From assembly GCF_002262875.1 (NCBI RefSeq), contig NZ_NKYE01000001.1:372001-436000 (forward strand): DNA of 64,000 nucleotides, read 5' to 3'. The notes under the pieces are model-generated. The model was not told the DNA's origin and did no database searches. It saw only the letters and a list, made by a program, of their open reading frames with translations. The position numbers were made by a program, and so were the translations under genes. Source of the DNA: Amycolatopsis antarctica. GTDB taxonomy: Bacteria > Actinomycetota > Actinomycetes > Mycobacteriales > Pseudonocardiaceae. This document shows positions 9,487-18,236 of the stretch, in pieces. Position 1 is the stretch's first letter; each line of letters begins with the position of its first letter.

Positions 9487-10956
9487 ATGACGGCCGACAC
9501 CCCGGGCAGCCCCGCCCCGGAGACCGGCCGCTCCCGTACCCCGGCGCTGGTGACGATCTGCGCGGGAATGCTGATGGTCGTCCTCGACGGCAGCATCGTC
9601 TCGGTCGCCCTGCCCTCGATCCAGGCCGAACTGGGGTTCTCCGACGCGGGCCTGACCTGGACGGTCAACGCCTACCTGATCGCCTTCGGCGGGCTGCTGT
9701 TGCTGGCCGGACGGCTCGGCGACCTGATCGGCCGCAAACGGATGTTCGTCGCCGGGCTGATCGTGTTCACCGTCGCCTCGCTGGCGTGTGCCCTCGCGGG
9801 CAGCCAGGCGATGCTGGTCGCCGCCCGGTTCGCGCAGGGGGCGGGTGGCGCGATGACGGCGGCGGTCAGCCTCGGCATGGTCGCCACCCTCTACCCGCGA
9901 CGCCGGGAGCGTGGCCGGGCGATGGGGGCCGTGGGTTTCGTCGGCGCCGCCGGGGCGTCGATCGGCCAGGTCGCGGGTGGGCTGCTGACCGAGGCGATGA
10001 GCTGGCACTGGATCTTCGTGGTCAACCTGCCGATCGGGTTCGCCGCCGCCGTCGTCGCGGTACGGGTGCTCGACCCGGACCGCGACCGGGCGACCGGGCG
10101 GGTGGACCTCGCCGGCGCGGTCCTGGCGACCAGCGGCCTGATGCTGGGCGTCTACACGATCGTCGAGACGGAACGGTTCGGCTGGGGTTCGCCGCACACG
10201 CTCGGGTTCGGCGCGCTCTCGCTGGCACTACTGGCCGGTTTCCTGCTCCGGCAGCACACCGCGGCCGATCCGCTGTTGCCGTTGCGGATGTTCCGCTCGC
10301 GCAACGTGTCCGGGGCGAACGCCGTGCAGATCCTGCTGGAGTCGGCGCTGTTCGGATTCCAGGTGCTGATCGTGCTGTACCTGCAGAACGTGCTGGGCTA
10401 CGGCGCCGCGGCGGCGGGGATGGCGATGCTGCCCGCGGCGACGTTGATCGGCCTGGTTTCGCTCGGCGTGTCCGCGCGGCTGATCGCCCGCTTCGGTGAT
10501 CGTGCGGTGCTGCTGGCGGGCCTGGTGCTGCTGGTCGGCGCGCTCGGCCTGCTGACCCGTCTGCCCGCGGACGCCGACTACGCCGTCGACCTGCTGCCGT
10601 CGATGGTGCTCGCCTGCGGGTTCGGCCTGGCGATCCCCTCGCTGTCCGGGCTCGGTATGTCCGACGCCAGGCCGGACGACGCGGGCGTGGCCTCCGGGCT
10701 GTTCAACACCACCCGCCATGTCGGCGGCGCGCTGGGCGTCGCCGTGCTCTCCACCCTGGCCACCGGCCGGACGGGCACGCTGACCGAGGCCGGGGCGGAC
10801 TCCGCTTCCGCGCTGACCGGCGGCTTCCGGCTGGCCTTCGGCGTGGGTGCCGGGCTGATCGTGGTCGCGGCCGTGCTGGCCGCGGTCGTGCTGCGCGCTC
10901 CCGCCGCACCCCGGGCGAAGATCCCGGCGGGCGCCACGTCCGCTCGGAACCGCTAG
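9487..10956 (+). CDS. MFS drug exporter, DHA2 family (EmrB/QacA-like, 14 TMS)
   Basis: 489 aa with about 14 helices. It has the DHA2 opening LMVVLDGSIVSVALPSIQAELG (helix 1, conserved Asp), the motif WTVNAYLIAFGGLLLLAGRLGD, motif A GDLIGRKRMF and the helix-5 motif C region GFVGAAGASIGQVAGGLL. Such proteins export drugs or secondary metabolites in exchange for protons. GGAGAGG lies 7 nt before the ATG. It stands alone, convergent with the HhH-GPD gene (4-bp gap); no adjacent regulator is visible. Confidence 0.88.
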   Translation: MTADTPGSPAPETGRSRTPALVTICAGMLMVVLDGSIVSVALPSIQAELGFSDAGLTWTVNAYLIAFGGLLLLAGRLGDLIGRKRMFVAGLIVFTVASLACALAGSQAMLVAARFAQGAGGAMTAAVSLGMVATLYPRRRERGRAMGAVGFVGAAGASIGQVAGGLLTEAMSWHWIFVVNLPIGFAAAVVAVRVLDPDRDRATGRVDLAGAVLATSGLMLGVYTIVETERFGWGSPHTLGFGALSLALLAGFLLRQHTAADPLLPLRMFRSRNVSGANAVQILLESALFGFQVLIVLYLQNVLGYGAAAAGMAMLPAATLIGLVSLGVSARLIARFGDRAVLLAGLVLLVGALGLLTRLPADADYAVDLLPSMVLACGFGLAIPSLSGLGMSDARPDDAGVASGLFNTTRHVGGALGVAVLSTLATGRTGTLTEAGADSASALTGGFRLAFGVGAGLIVVAAVLAAVVLRAPAAPRAKIPAGATSARNR

Positions 10957-10960
10957 GACG

Positions 10961-11542
10961 TCAGGTCTTCGCCGCCTTCGCCGCTGCCTTGCTGGCCTTC
11001 TTGAAGTCGCGGACCTGCTGCAGGGTGTCCGGTCCGGTGACGTCGGCGACGGAGCGCTTCGCGCCCGCCTTGCCGTAGTCGCCCGCGGCCTTGCGCCAGC
11101 CGTACGGGGCGACGCCGCGTTGCTTGCCGAGCAGGGCGAGGAAGATCTTGGCTTTCTGCTCCCCGTAGCCGGGCAGCGCCTTGAGCCGCTTGAGTACCTC
11201 GGCGCCGGTGGGCTTGTCCCGGGTCCAGATCGCCTCGACGTCGCCGTCGTACTCCTCGACGAGGTACTGGCACAGTGCCTGGACGCGGCGCGCCATCGAA
11301 CCGCCGTAACGGTGGATCGCGGGCGGGGTGCAGGCGAGCGTGGCGAAGGCGTCCGGGTCGTAGCCGGCGATCTCGCGCACGTCGAGACGGCCGAGCCGGT
11401 CGTGGAGCTTCTTCGGGCCCTTGAACGCGATCTCCATCTGAATCTGCTGGTCCAGCAGCATTCCCAGCAGCAGCGCGAGCGGTTCGCGCTCCAGCAGCGC
11501 GTCCGCCTCCGGGTCCTGCGCGATGCGCAGCGTGGTCGTCAT
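10961..11542 (-). CDS. HhH-GPD-type base-excision repair family protein (TIGR03252-like)
   Basis: 193 aa. The helix-hairpin-helix is at residues 116-134 (LKRLKALPGYGEQKAKIF), and the N-terminal helices (LLLGMLLDQQIQMEIAFKGP) match the actinobacterial HhH-GPD family whose substrate has not been defined. The catalytic Asp and the Fe-S cysteines of EndoIII/MutY are not recognisable. The C-terminus is Lys/Ala-rich (KKASKAAAKAAKT), suggesting a DNA-binding tail. ATG 11542 is preceded by TGGGGG; an in-frame start 18 nt upstream is less likely. Confidence 0.8.
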   Translation of the reverse strand: MTTTLRIAQDPEADALLEREPLALLLGMLLDQQIQMEIAFKGPKKLHDRLGRLDVREIAGYDPDAFATLACTPPAIHRYGGSMARRVQALCQYLVEEYDGDVEAIWTRDKPTGAEVLKRLKALPGYGEQKAKIFLALLGKQRGVAPYGWRKAAGDYGKAGAKRSVADVTGPDTLQQVRDFKKASKAAAKAAKT

Positions 11543-11822
11543 GCCCCCAGGATCCCACAAACGCGCTGGTCCCGGCTTCCGCGCTCGTGCGCTCCCGCGG
11601 GACGCGCGGACGTACGAGCGCGGACTCGCGGACGGAGCGGACCGGGCGCGGCGGTACCCTGCGAGGTGACCGGCGTCGGGGGCGCGTCACCCGTCCCGCC
11701 CCCGACATTACTGCTGGGTAACCAGGCTGTGGACCGCTCGTCCCGAGTTACCAGTACGCTTGTACCGCTAGCAGTGACGTGAGAAATTACGCGAGAGATC
11801 CGCGAGAGGAGCACCGCTGCTC

Positions 11823-13046
11823 ATGGGCAAGATCAAGGTCCAGGGAACCGTCGTTGAACTCGACGGCGACGAGATGACCCGCATCATCTGGCAGTTCATC
11901 AAGGACAAGCTGGTCCACCCGTACCTGGACCTGAACCTGGAGTACTACGACCTGGGCATCGAGGAGCGTGACCGCACCGATGACCAGATCACCGTGGACT
12001 CCGCGAACGCCATCAAGAAGCACGGTGTCGGCGTCAAGTGCGCCACCATCACCCCCGACGAGGCCCGCGTCGAGGAGTTCGGCTTGAAGAAGATGTGGCG
12101 GAGCCCGAACGGCACCATCCGCAACATCCTCGGCGGCGTCGTCTTCCGCGAGCCGATCATCATCGAGAACATCCCGCGCCTGGTCCCGGGCTGGACGAAG
12201 CCGATCATCATCGGCCGCCACGCCCACGGCGACCAGTACAAGGCCACCGACTTCAAGGTCCCCGGTCCCGGCACGGTCACCATGACCTACACCCCGGCCG
12301 ACGGTTCCGCGCCGATGGAGTTCGACGTCGCCCAGTACCCGGAGGGCGGCGGCGTCGCCATGGGTATGTACAACTACCGCGCCTCCATCGAGGACTTCGC
12401 CCGCGCCTCGCTGCAGTACGGGCTCGACCGTGAGATGCCGGTCTACATGTCCACCAAGAACACGATCCTCAAGGCCTACGACGGCATGTTCAAGGACGTG
12501 TTCCAGGACGTGTTCGAGGCCGAGTTCAAGGCCGACTTCGACGCCAAGGGCATCACCTACGAGCACCGCCTGATCGACGACATGGTCGCCGCGGCGATGA
12601 AGTGGGAGGGCGGCTACGTCTGGGCCTGCAAGAACTACGACGGCGACGTGCAGTCCGACACCGTGGCCCAGGGCTTCGGCTCGCTCGGCCTGATGACCTC
12701 GGTGCTGCGCACCCCGGACGGCCGCACCGTCGAGGCCGAGGCCGCGCACGGCACCGTCACCCGGCACTACCGCCAGCACCAGCAGGGCAAGCCGACCTCG
12801 ACCAACCCGATCGCCTCGATCTACGCCTGGACCCGGGGCCTCGAGCACCGCGGCAAGCTGGACTCGAACCCGGAGCTGGTCGGCTTCGCGAACAAGCTGG
12901 AGCAGGTCGTCGTCGAGACGGTCGAGAGCGGCCGGATGACCAAGGACCTGGCGCTGCTCATCAGCAAGGAGCAGGCGTTCCAGACCACCGAGGAGTTCCT
13001 CTCCACGCTGGACGAGAACCTGGCCAAGAAGGTCGCCCAGGGCTGA
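11823..13046 (+). CDS. icd: NADP-dependent isocitrate dehydrogenase, eukaryotic-type homodimer
   Basis: 407 aa, the length of the eukaryote-like IDH class (about 405-415) rather than the 740-residue monomeric form. The N-terminus [19 protein letters not shown] is diagnostic, followed by the substrate loop [14 protein letters not shown], the catalytic region [19 protein letters not shown] and the cofactor region [17 protein letters not shown]. It decarboxylates isocitrate to 2-oxoglutarate in the TCA cycle, making NADPH. GAGAGGAG lies upstream of the ATG. The 280-bp upstream region must hold its promoter, but no convincing -35/-10 pair was found. A hairpin terminator follows at 13083. Confidence 0.97.
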   Translation: MGKIKVQGTVVELDGDEMTRIIWQFIKDKLVHPYLDLNLEYYDLGIEERDRTDDQITVDSANAIKKHGVGVKCATITPDEARVEEFGLKKMWRSPNGTIRNILGGVVFREPIIIENIPRLVPGWTKPIIIGRHAHGDQYKATDFKVPGPGTVTMTYTPADGSAPMEFDVAQYPEGGGVAMGMYNYRASIEDFARASLQYGLDREMPVYMSTKNTILKAYDGMFKDVFQDVFEAEFKADFDAKGITYEHRLIDDMVAAAMKWEGGYVWACKNYDGDVQSDTVAQGFGSLGLMTSVLRTPDGRTVEAEAAHGTVTRHYRQHQQGKPTSTNPIASIYAWTRGLEHRGKLDSNPELVGFANKLEQVVVETVESGRMTKDLALLISKEQAFQTTEEFLSTLDENLAKKVAQG

Positions 13047-13068
13047 CCAGGACTGACCAGGACTGACC
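13043..13068 (+). repeat. 10-bp tandem repeat over the icd stop codon
   Basis: CTGACCAGGA occurs twice in tandem followed by a partial third copy (CTGACC). The first copy contains the icd TGA. Each copy supplies TGA in a shifted frame. Probably replication slippage. Confidence 0.6.
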
Positions 13069-13082
13069 TGTGATCGCCGCCG

Positions 13083-13117
13083 GCGCACCGCGGACCCGTC
13101 TCCGGGCCGCGGTGCGC
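13083..13117 (+). terminator. hairpin terminator of icd
   Basis: Perfect 11-bp stem GCGCACCGCGG/CCGCGGTGCGC with a 13-nt loop, 37 nt after the icd stop and before the next gene. No U-tract, which is usual in actinomycetes. Confidence 0.7.
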
Positions 13118-13140
13118 TGTCGTTGACGGAGGGGGAAGCG

Positions 13141-13629
13141 GTGTCGGACGGGGACGGGCGCGGCTATCGCGCGGTACTGGTGACCTCTCGCCGGTTCCGG
13201 CTGCTGACGCGGTCGATCGTGGCGCTCGGGGTGGTGCTCAGCGCGCTGCTCTGGACGTTCCGGCCGGAGCAGCCGGTGGCCTGCGCGGTGGCGACCGTGG
13301 TGCTGATCGGGGTGCCGGGGATGCTGGCCGTCAGCCGTGGCGTCGTCACCGTCACGCCGGAGACGATGCGCCTGACCGCGTTTCCGATCTTCCGCAAGAC
13401 GGTCCCGCTCGACGGCGTCGACTCGGTGACGGTGGCGACGGCCGACCCGTGGCGCGACTACCACGGTCTCGGCTACCGGCTCGCCGGCAACGGCGAGGTC
13501 GGCTTCCTCTACGACCGCGGCCCCGCGGTGCGGGTCTGGATGCGCGGCGGACGTGTATACGTGGTGGGGGACCCGGACGCCGAACGGCTGGCGTCCGTGC
13601 TGCGCAGCGCCATCGCCGGGCGGAACTGA
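13141..13629 (+). CDS. small membrane protein with PH-like domain (hypothetical)
   Basis: 162 aa. Two adjacent hydrophobic helices (about residues 23-40 and 45-64) are followed by a beta-rich cytoplasmic segment (GVVTVTPETMRLTAFPIFRKTVPLDGVDSVTV) resembling bacterial PH-like domains. The GTG at 13141 is chosen because GGAGGGGG sits just upstream; a TTG six codons earlier is the alternative. Function unknown. The next gene begins 48 nt later with its own strong ribosome-binding site. Confidence 0.65.
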   Translation: MSDGDGRGYRAVLVTSRRFRLLTRSIVALGVVLSALLWTFRPEQPVACAVATVVLIGVPGMLAVSRGVVTVTPETMRLTAFPIFRKTVPLDGVDSVTVATADPWRDYHGLGYRLAGNGEVGFLYDRGPAVRVWMRGGRVYVVGDPDAERLASVLRSAIAGRN

Positions 13630-13676
13630 GCGGGACTCCGCGGCGTCGGAACAGGACCAGCGAAGGAGGTCGCCCC

Positions 13677-14450
13677 GTGGCGCACAACGGCCGGGCTTCC
13701 GGCGTCATCGCCCGTTCCGGCCTGATGCTCGGCATGGGGTCCGGGATCCTGCTGTTCCTGGTCCTGGCCTTCGTGTTCGGCGCCACCGACAACAGCCCGC
13801 TGGTCGGCATCGTCGCCTACTCGATCGTCCTGGTGCCGGTGGGCCTGGTGATCGGCCTGGTGGCGGGCGCGGCGGCGCAGGGGATCGCGCGCAGTATCCG
13901 CGGCCCCGAACTGCCCGCGCCGTATCCGCCGTACCCCCATCCAGGGCCGTGGCCGCAACCGCTTCCGCCGTACGCACCCGCGCCGCAGCCGCAGTTCGCC
14001 GCGCCCCGGCGGGACGGCCTGCCCCCGTTGCCGCCGATCCACCCGCCCGGCCTCGGCAACGGCGAGTGGGCCCGCTGCTACCAGCGCTGCCGTACCTCGG
14101 TACGCCGGTTCCACGCGATCGTCGAGGCCACCGGCCCCGGTGCGGGCCGGGACTGGTTGCACGGCATCGCTCTCGACCTGTCCGCCGAACTGGAGGAGGC
14201 TTTGCGCCTCGCCCGCTACGGTTACGTCCTCGCTCCCGCCGACCCCTCGGGTGCGGAGATCCCGGAGCCGACCGCGCGGGAGATCGCGCAGCGGCTGGCC
14301 GAGGCCGACCAGGCCTTCGAGGCGACGGTCGCCAGGGCGGGCCGGATCGCCGTGGACCTCTCCGCCGAGACGGACTTCGACCGGATCCGTGCCGAGCTGG
14401 CCGTGCTCGCCGAGCAGGCACCGCACCTGCGCGGTCAGCGCGGCGGCTGA
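13677..14450 (+). CDS. membrane-anchored hypothetical protein with Pro-rich linker
   Basis: 257 aa, not recognised as a named family. Two N-terminal helices (about 10-35 and 42-66) are followed by a Pro/Tyr-rich linker (about residues 78-125, repeated PYPP and PPYAP patterns) and a cytoplasmic helical domain (WARCYQRCRTSVRRFHAIVE, then LSAELEEALRLARYGY and a C-terminal helix pair). GGAGG precedes the GTG at 13677 by 7 nt. The same strand and close spacing suggest an envelope gene pair with 13141-13629. Confidence 0.6.
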   Translation: MAHNGRASGVIARSGLMLGMGSGILLFLVLAFVFGATDNSPLVGIVAYSIVLVPVGLVIGLVAGAAAQGIARSIRGPELPAPYPPYPHPGPWPQPLPPYAPAPQPQFAAPRRDGLPPLPPIHPPGLGNGEWARCYQRCRTSVRRFHAIVEATGPGAGRDWLHGIALDLSAELEEALRLARYGYVLAPADPSGAEIPEPTAREIAQRLAEADQAFEATVARAGRIAVDLSAETDFDRIRAELAVLAEQAPHLRGQRGG

Positions 14451-14635
14451 CACGCACGCACGCGGGGACCGGACGCGGGCGATGCGCGGCGCGGGCGGCC
14501 ACGGTCGGTGACGCCGGATCGCACGGAAGGCCCTGGCGTTGGCACAGCCGGATGGATGCGACCCAGAGTGCTGGCCTGTGAGCGTGGAGTGTGCATACCC
14601 TGGTGGGTGCCCGTTTCCGGCGTCGAGGAGCAGCG

Positions 14636-14953
14636 GTGATTCTCGGAGTCCCCAAGAAGGTGCTTGTGGTGGCGGCGATCGTGGTGGCCGCGGGCTGGAT
14701 GTATCTGCAGGGTGGCAGGCAGGAGTCCGGTGCCGCCGAGGGTGGCCCGCCGTCCGCCTGCCGGATGACCGTCGACGCCGACGTGCTCAACGTGCGCAGT
14801 GCCTCGAACGCCGGCGCGGAGATCGTCGGCAAGCTGAAGCAGGACGCCGAGACCAACGCCGAGCCGCTGGTGGAGAACGGCTTCCGCAAGCTCGCCGAGA
14901 ACCGGTGGGCGGCCGAGGAGTTCCTGGTCCCGGTGGCGCAGGCCCGCTGCTGA
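14636..14953 (+). CDS. SH3-domain (SH3b-like) membrane-anchored protein
   Basis: 105 aa. The N-terminal helix VPKKVLVVAAIVVAAGWMYL is a membrane anchor or uncleaved signal, followed by a short linker. The SH3b-like domain spans residues 40-100 (CRMTVDADVLNVRSASNAGAEIVGKL), with the VLNVRS signature of cell-wall-binding SH3 domains. Two Cys residues, one at the start of the domain and one at the extreme C-terminus (ARC), could form a disulfide outside the cell. The GTG at 14636 is preceded by GAGGAG at 5 nt spacing. Partner unknown. Confidence 0.7.
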   Translation: MILGVPKKVLVVAAIVVAAGWMYLQGGRQESGAAEGGPPSACRMTVDADVLNVRSASNAGAEIVGKLKQDAETNAEPLVENGFRKLAENRWAAEEFLVPVAQARC

Positions 14954-15007
14954 CCCGACCGGCGGTGCGTACCGCCGTTGTCGGAGGCCGCCGGTAGCCT
15001 GCCGGAC

Positions 15008-15817
15008 GTGCTGATCGTCTCGACCGTGAACGTCAACGGCCTGCGTGCCGCCGCCAAGAAGGGCTTCACCGAGTGGCTGGCCGCCACCGAGGCCGACGTC
15101 GTGGCCTGTCAGGAGGTGCGGGCCGAACCGGACCAGCTTCCCGGCGAGGTGCGCAGTCCCGAGGGCTGGCACGTGCTGCACGCGCCGTGCGCGACCAAGG
15201 GCCGCAGCGGCGTCTCGCTGTACAGCAGGCACGAGCCGGCGTCGGTGCGGATCGGCTTCGGCGAGGCGGAGTTCGAGGACAGCGGGCGGTACGCCGAGAT
15301 GCACCTGCCCGGCGTGGTGGTGGCGAGCCTGTACCTGCCCAGCGGTGATGTCGGCACGCCGAGGCAGGATGAGAAGGAACGCTTCATGACGGCGTTCCTG
15401 CCCTATCTCGGTGAACTGCGGGAGAAGGCCGCCGCCTCCGGCGACGAGGTCGTCGTGGTGGGCGACTGGAACATCGCGCACGCCGAGATCGACCTGAAGA
15501 ACTGGCGCACCAACCGGAAGAACTCCGGTTTCCTGCCGGAGGAGCGCGCCTGGCTGAGCCGGGTGTTCGACGAGGCCGGTTATGTGGACACGCAGCGCCG
15601 CCTCGATCCGGAGGGACCCGGCCCGTACACCTGGTGGTCCTATCGGGGCAGGGCGTTCGACAACGACTCGGGCTGGCGGATCGACTACGTCAACGCCACC
15701 CCCGGGCTGGCGTCCACGGTGACCTCGGTGGTGGTGGAGCGGGCGGCCACGCACGACGAGCGCTGGTCGGACCACGCGCCGGTCACCGCGACCTTCGACT
15801 GGGACTTCCCCGCCTGA
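15008..15817 (+). CDS. xthA: exodeoxyribonuclease III (AP endonuclease, EEP family)
   Basis: 269 aa. It opens with VSTVNVNGLRAA and has the metal-binding Glu in CQEVRAEPDQ, GDWNIAHAEIDLKN, the substrate loop GPYTWWSYRGRAFDNDSGWRIDY and the catalytic WSDHAPV near the end. Such enzymes cut at abasic sites and trim 3' blocks during base-excision repair. GTG 15008 matches the usual XthA N-terminus; a TTG ten codons upstream is unlikely. It ends 31 bp from the convergent LysR gene. Confidence 0.92.
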   Translation: MLIVSTVNVNGLRAAAKKGFTEWLAATEADVVACQEVRAEPDQLPGEVRSPEGWHVLHAPCATKGRSGVSLYSRHEPASVRIGFGEAEFEDSGRYAEMHLPGVVVASLYLPSGDVGTPRQDEKERFMTAFLPYLGELREKAAASGDEVVVVGDWNIAHAEIDLKNWRTNRKNSGFLPEERAWLSRVFDEAGYVDTQRRLDPEGPGPYTWWSYRGRAFDNDSGWRIDYVNATPGLASTVTSVVVERAATHDERWSDHAPVTATFDWDFPA

Positions 15818-15848
15818 GCCGGGCAGGCACCGGGCAACCGGCCGGAGG

Positions 15849-16745
15849 TCAGGAGCGGGGGCCGGCGACCGTGCGGGCCGCCGTGACGAAATGCCGTACC
15901 GAGGCCGAGGTGTCGTCGCGGCGCCAGGCGACCTGCAACGCGATCCGCGGCGCGGAACCGACGAGCGGGCGGAACGCCACGCCCACCATGCGCAGGTTCG
16001 AGTAGAACGGCGGCTGCAGCGAGACGCCGACGCCGCTGGCCACCAGGCCGAGCTGGGTCTCCACATCGTTGCCCTCGGCCACGATCCGCGGGCTGAAACC
16101 GTGGTCCCGGCAGTAGCTGATGATGACGTCGAAGAAGTCGGCGCCGAGCGCGCGCGGCCACAGCACGAACGGCTCCTCGGCCAGGTCCTCCGGGCGGACG
16201 CTCTCCTGCTCGGCGAGCGGGTGGTCGGCGGGCAGCGCGGTCAGCAGCGGCTCGGAGACGAGCTGCTCCACGCACAGCGCCTCGCGGGGGCTGGCCTCCC
16301 GGACCAGTGCGACGTCGAGCCGGTGCTCGGCCAGCGCGACGAGCTGGGCCGAGGTGTCCATCTGGGTCAGCTCCAGCCGCAGGTCCGGGAACTCGCCGCG
16401 CATCGAGCGCATGATCTGCGGGGCCACGCTGGCCAGTGCTGTGCTGACCGAGCCGATCACCAGCACCCCGGCCGTGCCCTCGGCGGCCTGGCGCACCCGC
16501 TGTACCGCGCGGTCGGCCTCGAACAGCACCCGCGGCGCGGCCTCCAGCAGTGCCTCGCCCGCCGTGGTCAGCTCGACCAGTCTGCTGGTGCGGGAGAACA
16601 GCGGGGCGCCCAGATTGTTCTCCAGTGACCGGATCTGCTGGCTCAGTGCGGACTGGCTCACGTGCAGTCGTTGCGCCGCACGGCTGAAGTGCAGTTCCGC
16701 GGCGACGGTCAGGAACGCTCGCAACTGCCGCAGTTCCACACTCAT
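15849..16745 (-). CDS. LysR-family transcriptional regulator
   Basis: 298 aa. The winged HTH is at residues 3-62 (LRQLRAFLTVAAELHFSRAA, LHVSQSALSQQIRSLE). The effector domain begins near residue 90 and resembles the BenM/CatM group (GVLVIGSVSTALASVAPQIM, LDVALVRE). It is divergent from the Rieske oxygenase operon with a 219-bp shared region, the classical LysR arrangement. It is therefore the likely activator of 16965-21967, responding to the pathway substrate or an intermediate, and of its own gene in reverse. Confidence 0.9.
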   Translation of the reverse strand: MSVELRQLRAFLTVAAELHFSRAAQRLHVSQSALSQQIRSLENNLGAPLFSRTSRLVELTTAGEALLEAAPRVLFEADRAVQRVRQAAEGTAGVLVIGSVSTALASVAPQIMRSMRGEFPDLRLELTQMDTSAQLVALAEHRLDVALVREASPREALCVEQLVSEPLLTALPADHPLAEQESVRPEDLAEEPFVLWPRALGADFFDVIISYCRDHGFSPRIVAEGNDVETQLGLVASGVGVSLQPPFYSNLRMVGVAFRPLVGSAPRIALQVAWRRDDTSASVRHFVTAARTVAGPRS

Positions 16746-16755
16746 AAGGTCAACC

Positions 16756-16776
16756 TTCTAGAACGTGTAGATCTAC
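16756..16776. promoter_or_regulatory. candidate LysR operator
   Basis: Two adjacent perfect palindromes, TTCTAGAA (16756-16763) and GTAGATCTAC (16767-16776), lie 11-31 bp upstream of the LysR start in the divergent region. LysR proteins bind T-N11-A dyads near their own start, so these are plausible binding sites. No binding evidence exists beyond symmetry. Confidence 0.45.
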
Positions 16777-16826
16777 GCAAGCCCGCGATGGATACGAACG
16801 GCGCCGGAACCGGCACACTGAAACGC

Positions 16827-16913
16827 ATGCCACGTCGCGAACTGAGGCGGACCGGATCCCCCGCCGGGGACCGCGCCCGGCGGCGCCTGCGCCGCACGCA
16901 CCGGCGTTGCTGA
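16827..16913 (+). CDS. possible Arg-rich short ORF in the leader of the Rieske operon
   Basis: 28 codons starting ATG at 16827 and ending RTHRRC before TGA, 51 nt upstream of the oxygenase start. Ten of the residues are Arg and the last is Cys. An earlier in-frame ATG at 16788 would give 41 aa. No clear ribosome-binding site is seen, and arginine richness is expected by chance in GC-rich DNA. It is listed because short Cys- or Arg-containing leader peptides are known to attenuate actinobacterial operons. Confidence 0.25.
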   Translation: MPRRELRRTGSPAGDRARRRLRRTHRRC

Positions 16914-16964
16914 GCATGCCGAGCGCGTCCCGCCCCGCTGCCGCCACGACGTAGGGAATGGCTC

Positions 16965-18236
16965 ATGACGATCTCGACCGCGGATCCGCTCGACCATCTG
17001 AACTATACCTACCGGTCTGGTTACTCCCTTCCGCAGGCCGCGTACACCGCCGATTCGGTGTTCCGCGCCGAACTGGAGAAAGTGTTCTACGCCAACTGGT
17101 TGTTCGTCGCCGCGTCCCGTGAGGTGCCGACGGGTGGACGGCTCACCTGGACGATCGGTGACGAGTCCGTGGTGCTGGCCCGCACCAGGGACGGCGTGCT
17201 GCACGCACACCACAACGTGTGCAGGCACCGTGGTTCCCGCCTGCTGCCGGACGGCGCGAGCACCGGTCGCACGATCGTCTGCGGCTACCACTCCTGGACC
17301 TACGGCACCGACGGGTCCTTCCGCGCGGCGAGTGACATGGGCGAGTCCTTCTCGCAGCGCTGCGGGACCGAGCTGTCCCTGCGCCCCGTGCACGTGCGGG
17401 AGACCGGCGGCCTGATCTTCGTCTGTTTCGCCGAGCAGGCGCCGCCGTTCGACGCCGCGCACGAGGCGATCGAGGACCAGTTGCGCCCGCACCAGCCCGA
17501 GCGCACGGACGTCGCCGCCCGCTTCCACTACCGCGTCGCGGCGAACTGGAAGACGCTGGTGGAGAACAACCGGGAGTGCTACCACTGCAGCCCCAACCAT
17601 CCCGAGTTCTGCCTGTCGAACTTCGAGCTCGGCGTCAACGGGGACAGCCGCACCAACGCCGAGTACGAGAACGCGCTCGCCGCGCAACGCCCGCGCTGGC
17701 TGGAACAGGGCCTGTCCGACCGGCAGGTGAGTTTCCCCGACGGTGGTTTCCACCGCGTGGCAAGGCTTCCGCTGCGCGACGACTTCGAGACCGAGAGCAT
17801 GTCCGGCAAGCTGCTCGCCCCGCTGCTCGGTGACCTGACCCGGCCGCACGCCGGCAGCGTCCGGGTGGTCACCCTGCCGAACTCGTGGACGCACGTGAAC
17901 GCCGACTACGTCGTGACCACCCGGCTGACCCCGGTGGACGTCGGCCTGACCGACATCGACCTCACCTTCCTCGTCCGCGAGGGGGCGGTGGCGGGCACCG
18001 ACTACGACCTGGCGGAGCTGACGACGGTGTGGAAGGAGACCTCCGAGCAGGACTGGGAACTCTGCGAGCGCAACTATGCCGGGATCCGTTCGCGCGGCTA
18101 CGAACCCGGTCCGCTCTCCCCGGTCACCGAGACCTCCATCGTCAGCTTTCACGAGTGGTGGCTGCGCCACCTCGGCACCCCGGCCGGGCCCCGGGCCGGC
18201 GCCGCCGCCGCGAACGGGACGGGAGAACCGCGATGA
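16965..18236 (+). CDS. Rieske non-heme iron oxygenase, quaternary-ammonium clade (GbcA/CntA-like)
   Basis: 423 aa. The Rieske [2Fe-2S] ligands are Cys86-x-His88 (CRHRG) and Cys106-x2-His109 (CGYHSW). The mononuclear iron site is in ENNRECYHCSPNHPE, with His207 and His212 as ligands. The bridging residue is Glu204, not the Asp of most Rieske oxygenases. In the carnitine oxygenase CntA a Glu bridges at almost the same position, and this substitution marks oxygenases acting on quaternary amines. The likely reaction is oxidative N-demethylation or C-N cleavage of a betaine (glycine betaine, stachydrine or similar), with electrons from the reductase encoded next. The stop overlaps the reductase start (ATGA). 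The substrate is inference. Confidence 0.85.
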   Translation: MTISTADPLDHLNYTYRSGYSLPQAAYTADSVFRAELEKVFYANWLFVAASREVPTGGRLTWTIGDESVVLARTRDGVLHAHHNVCRHRGSRLLPDGASTGRTIVCGYHSWTYGTDGSFRAASDMGESFSQRCGTELSLRPVHVRETGGLIFVCFAEQAPPFDAAHEAIEDQLRPHQPERTDVAARFHYRVAANWKTLVENNRECYHCSPNHPEFCLSNFELGVNGDSRTNAEYENALAAQRPRWLEQGLSDRQVSFPDGGFHRVARLPLRDDFETESMSGKLLAPLLGDLTRPHAGSVRVVTLPNSWTHVNADYVVTTRLTPVDVGLTDIDLTFLVREGAVAGTDYDLAELTTVWKETSEQDWELCERNYAGIRSRGYEPGPLSPVTETSIVSFHEWWLRHLGTPAGPRAGAAAANGTGEPR

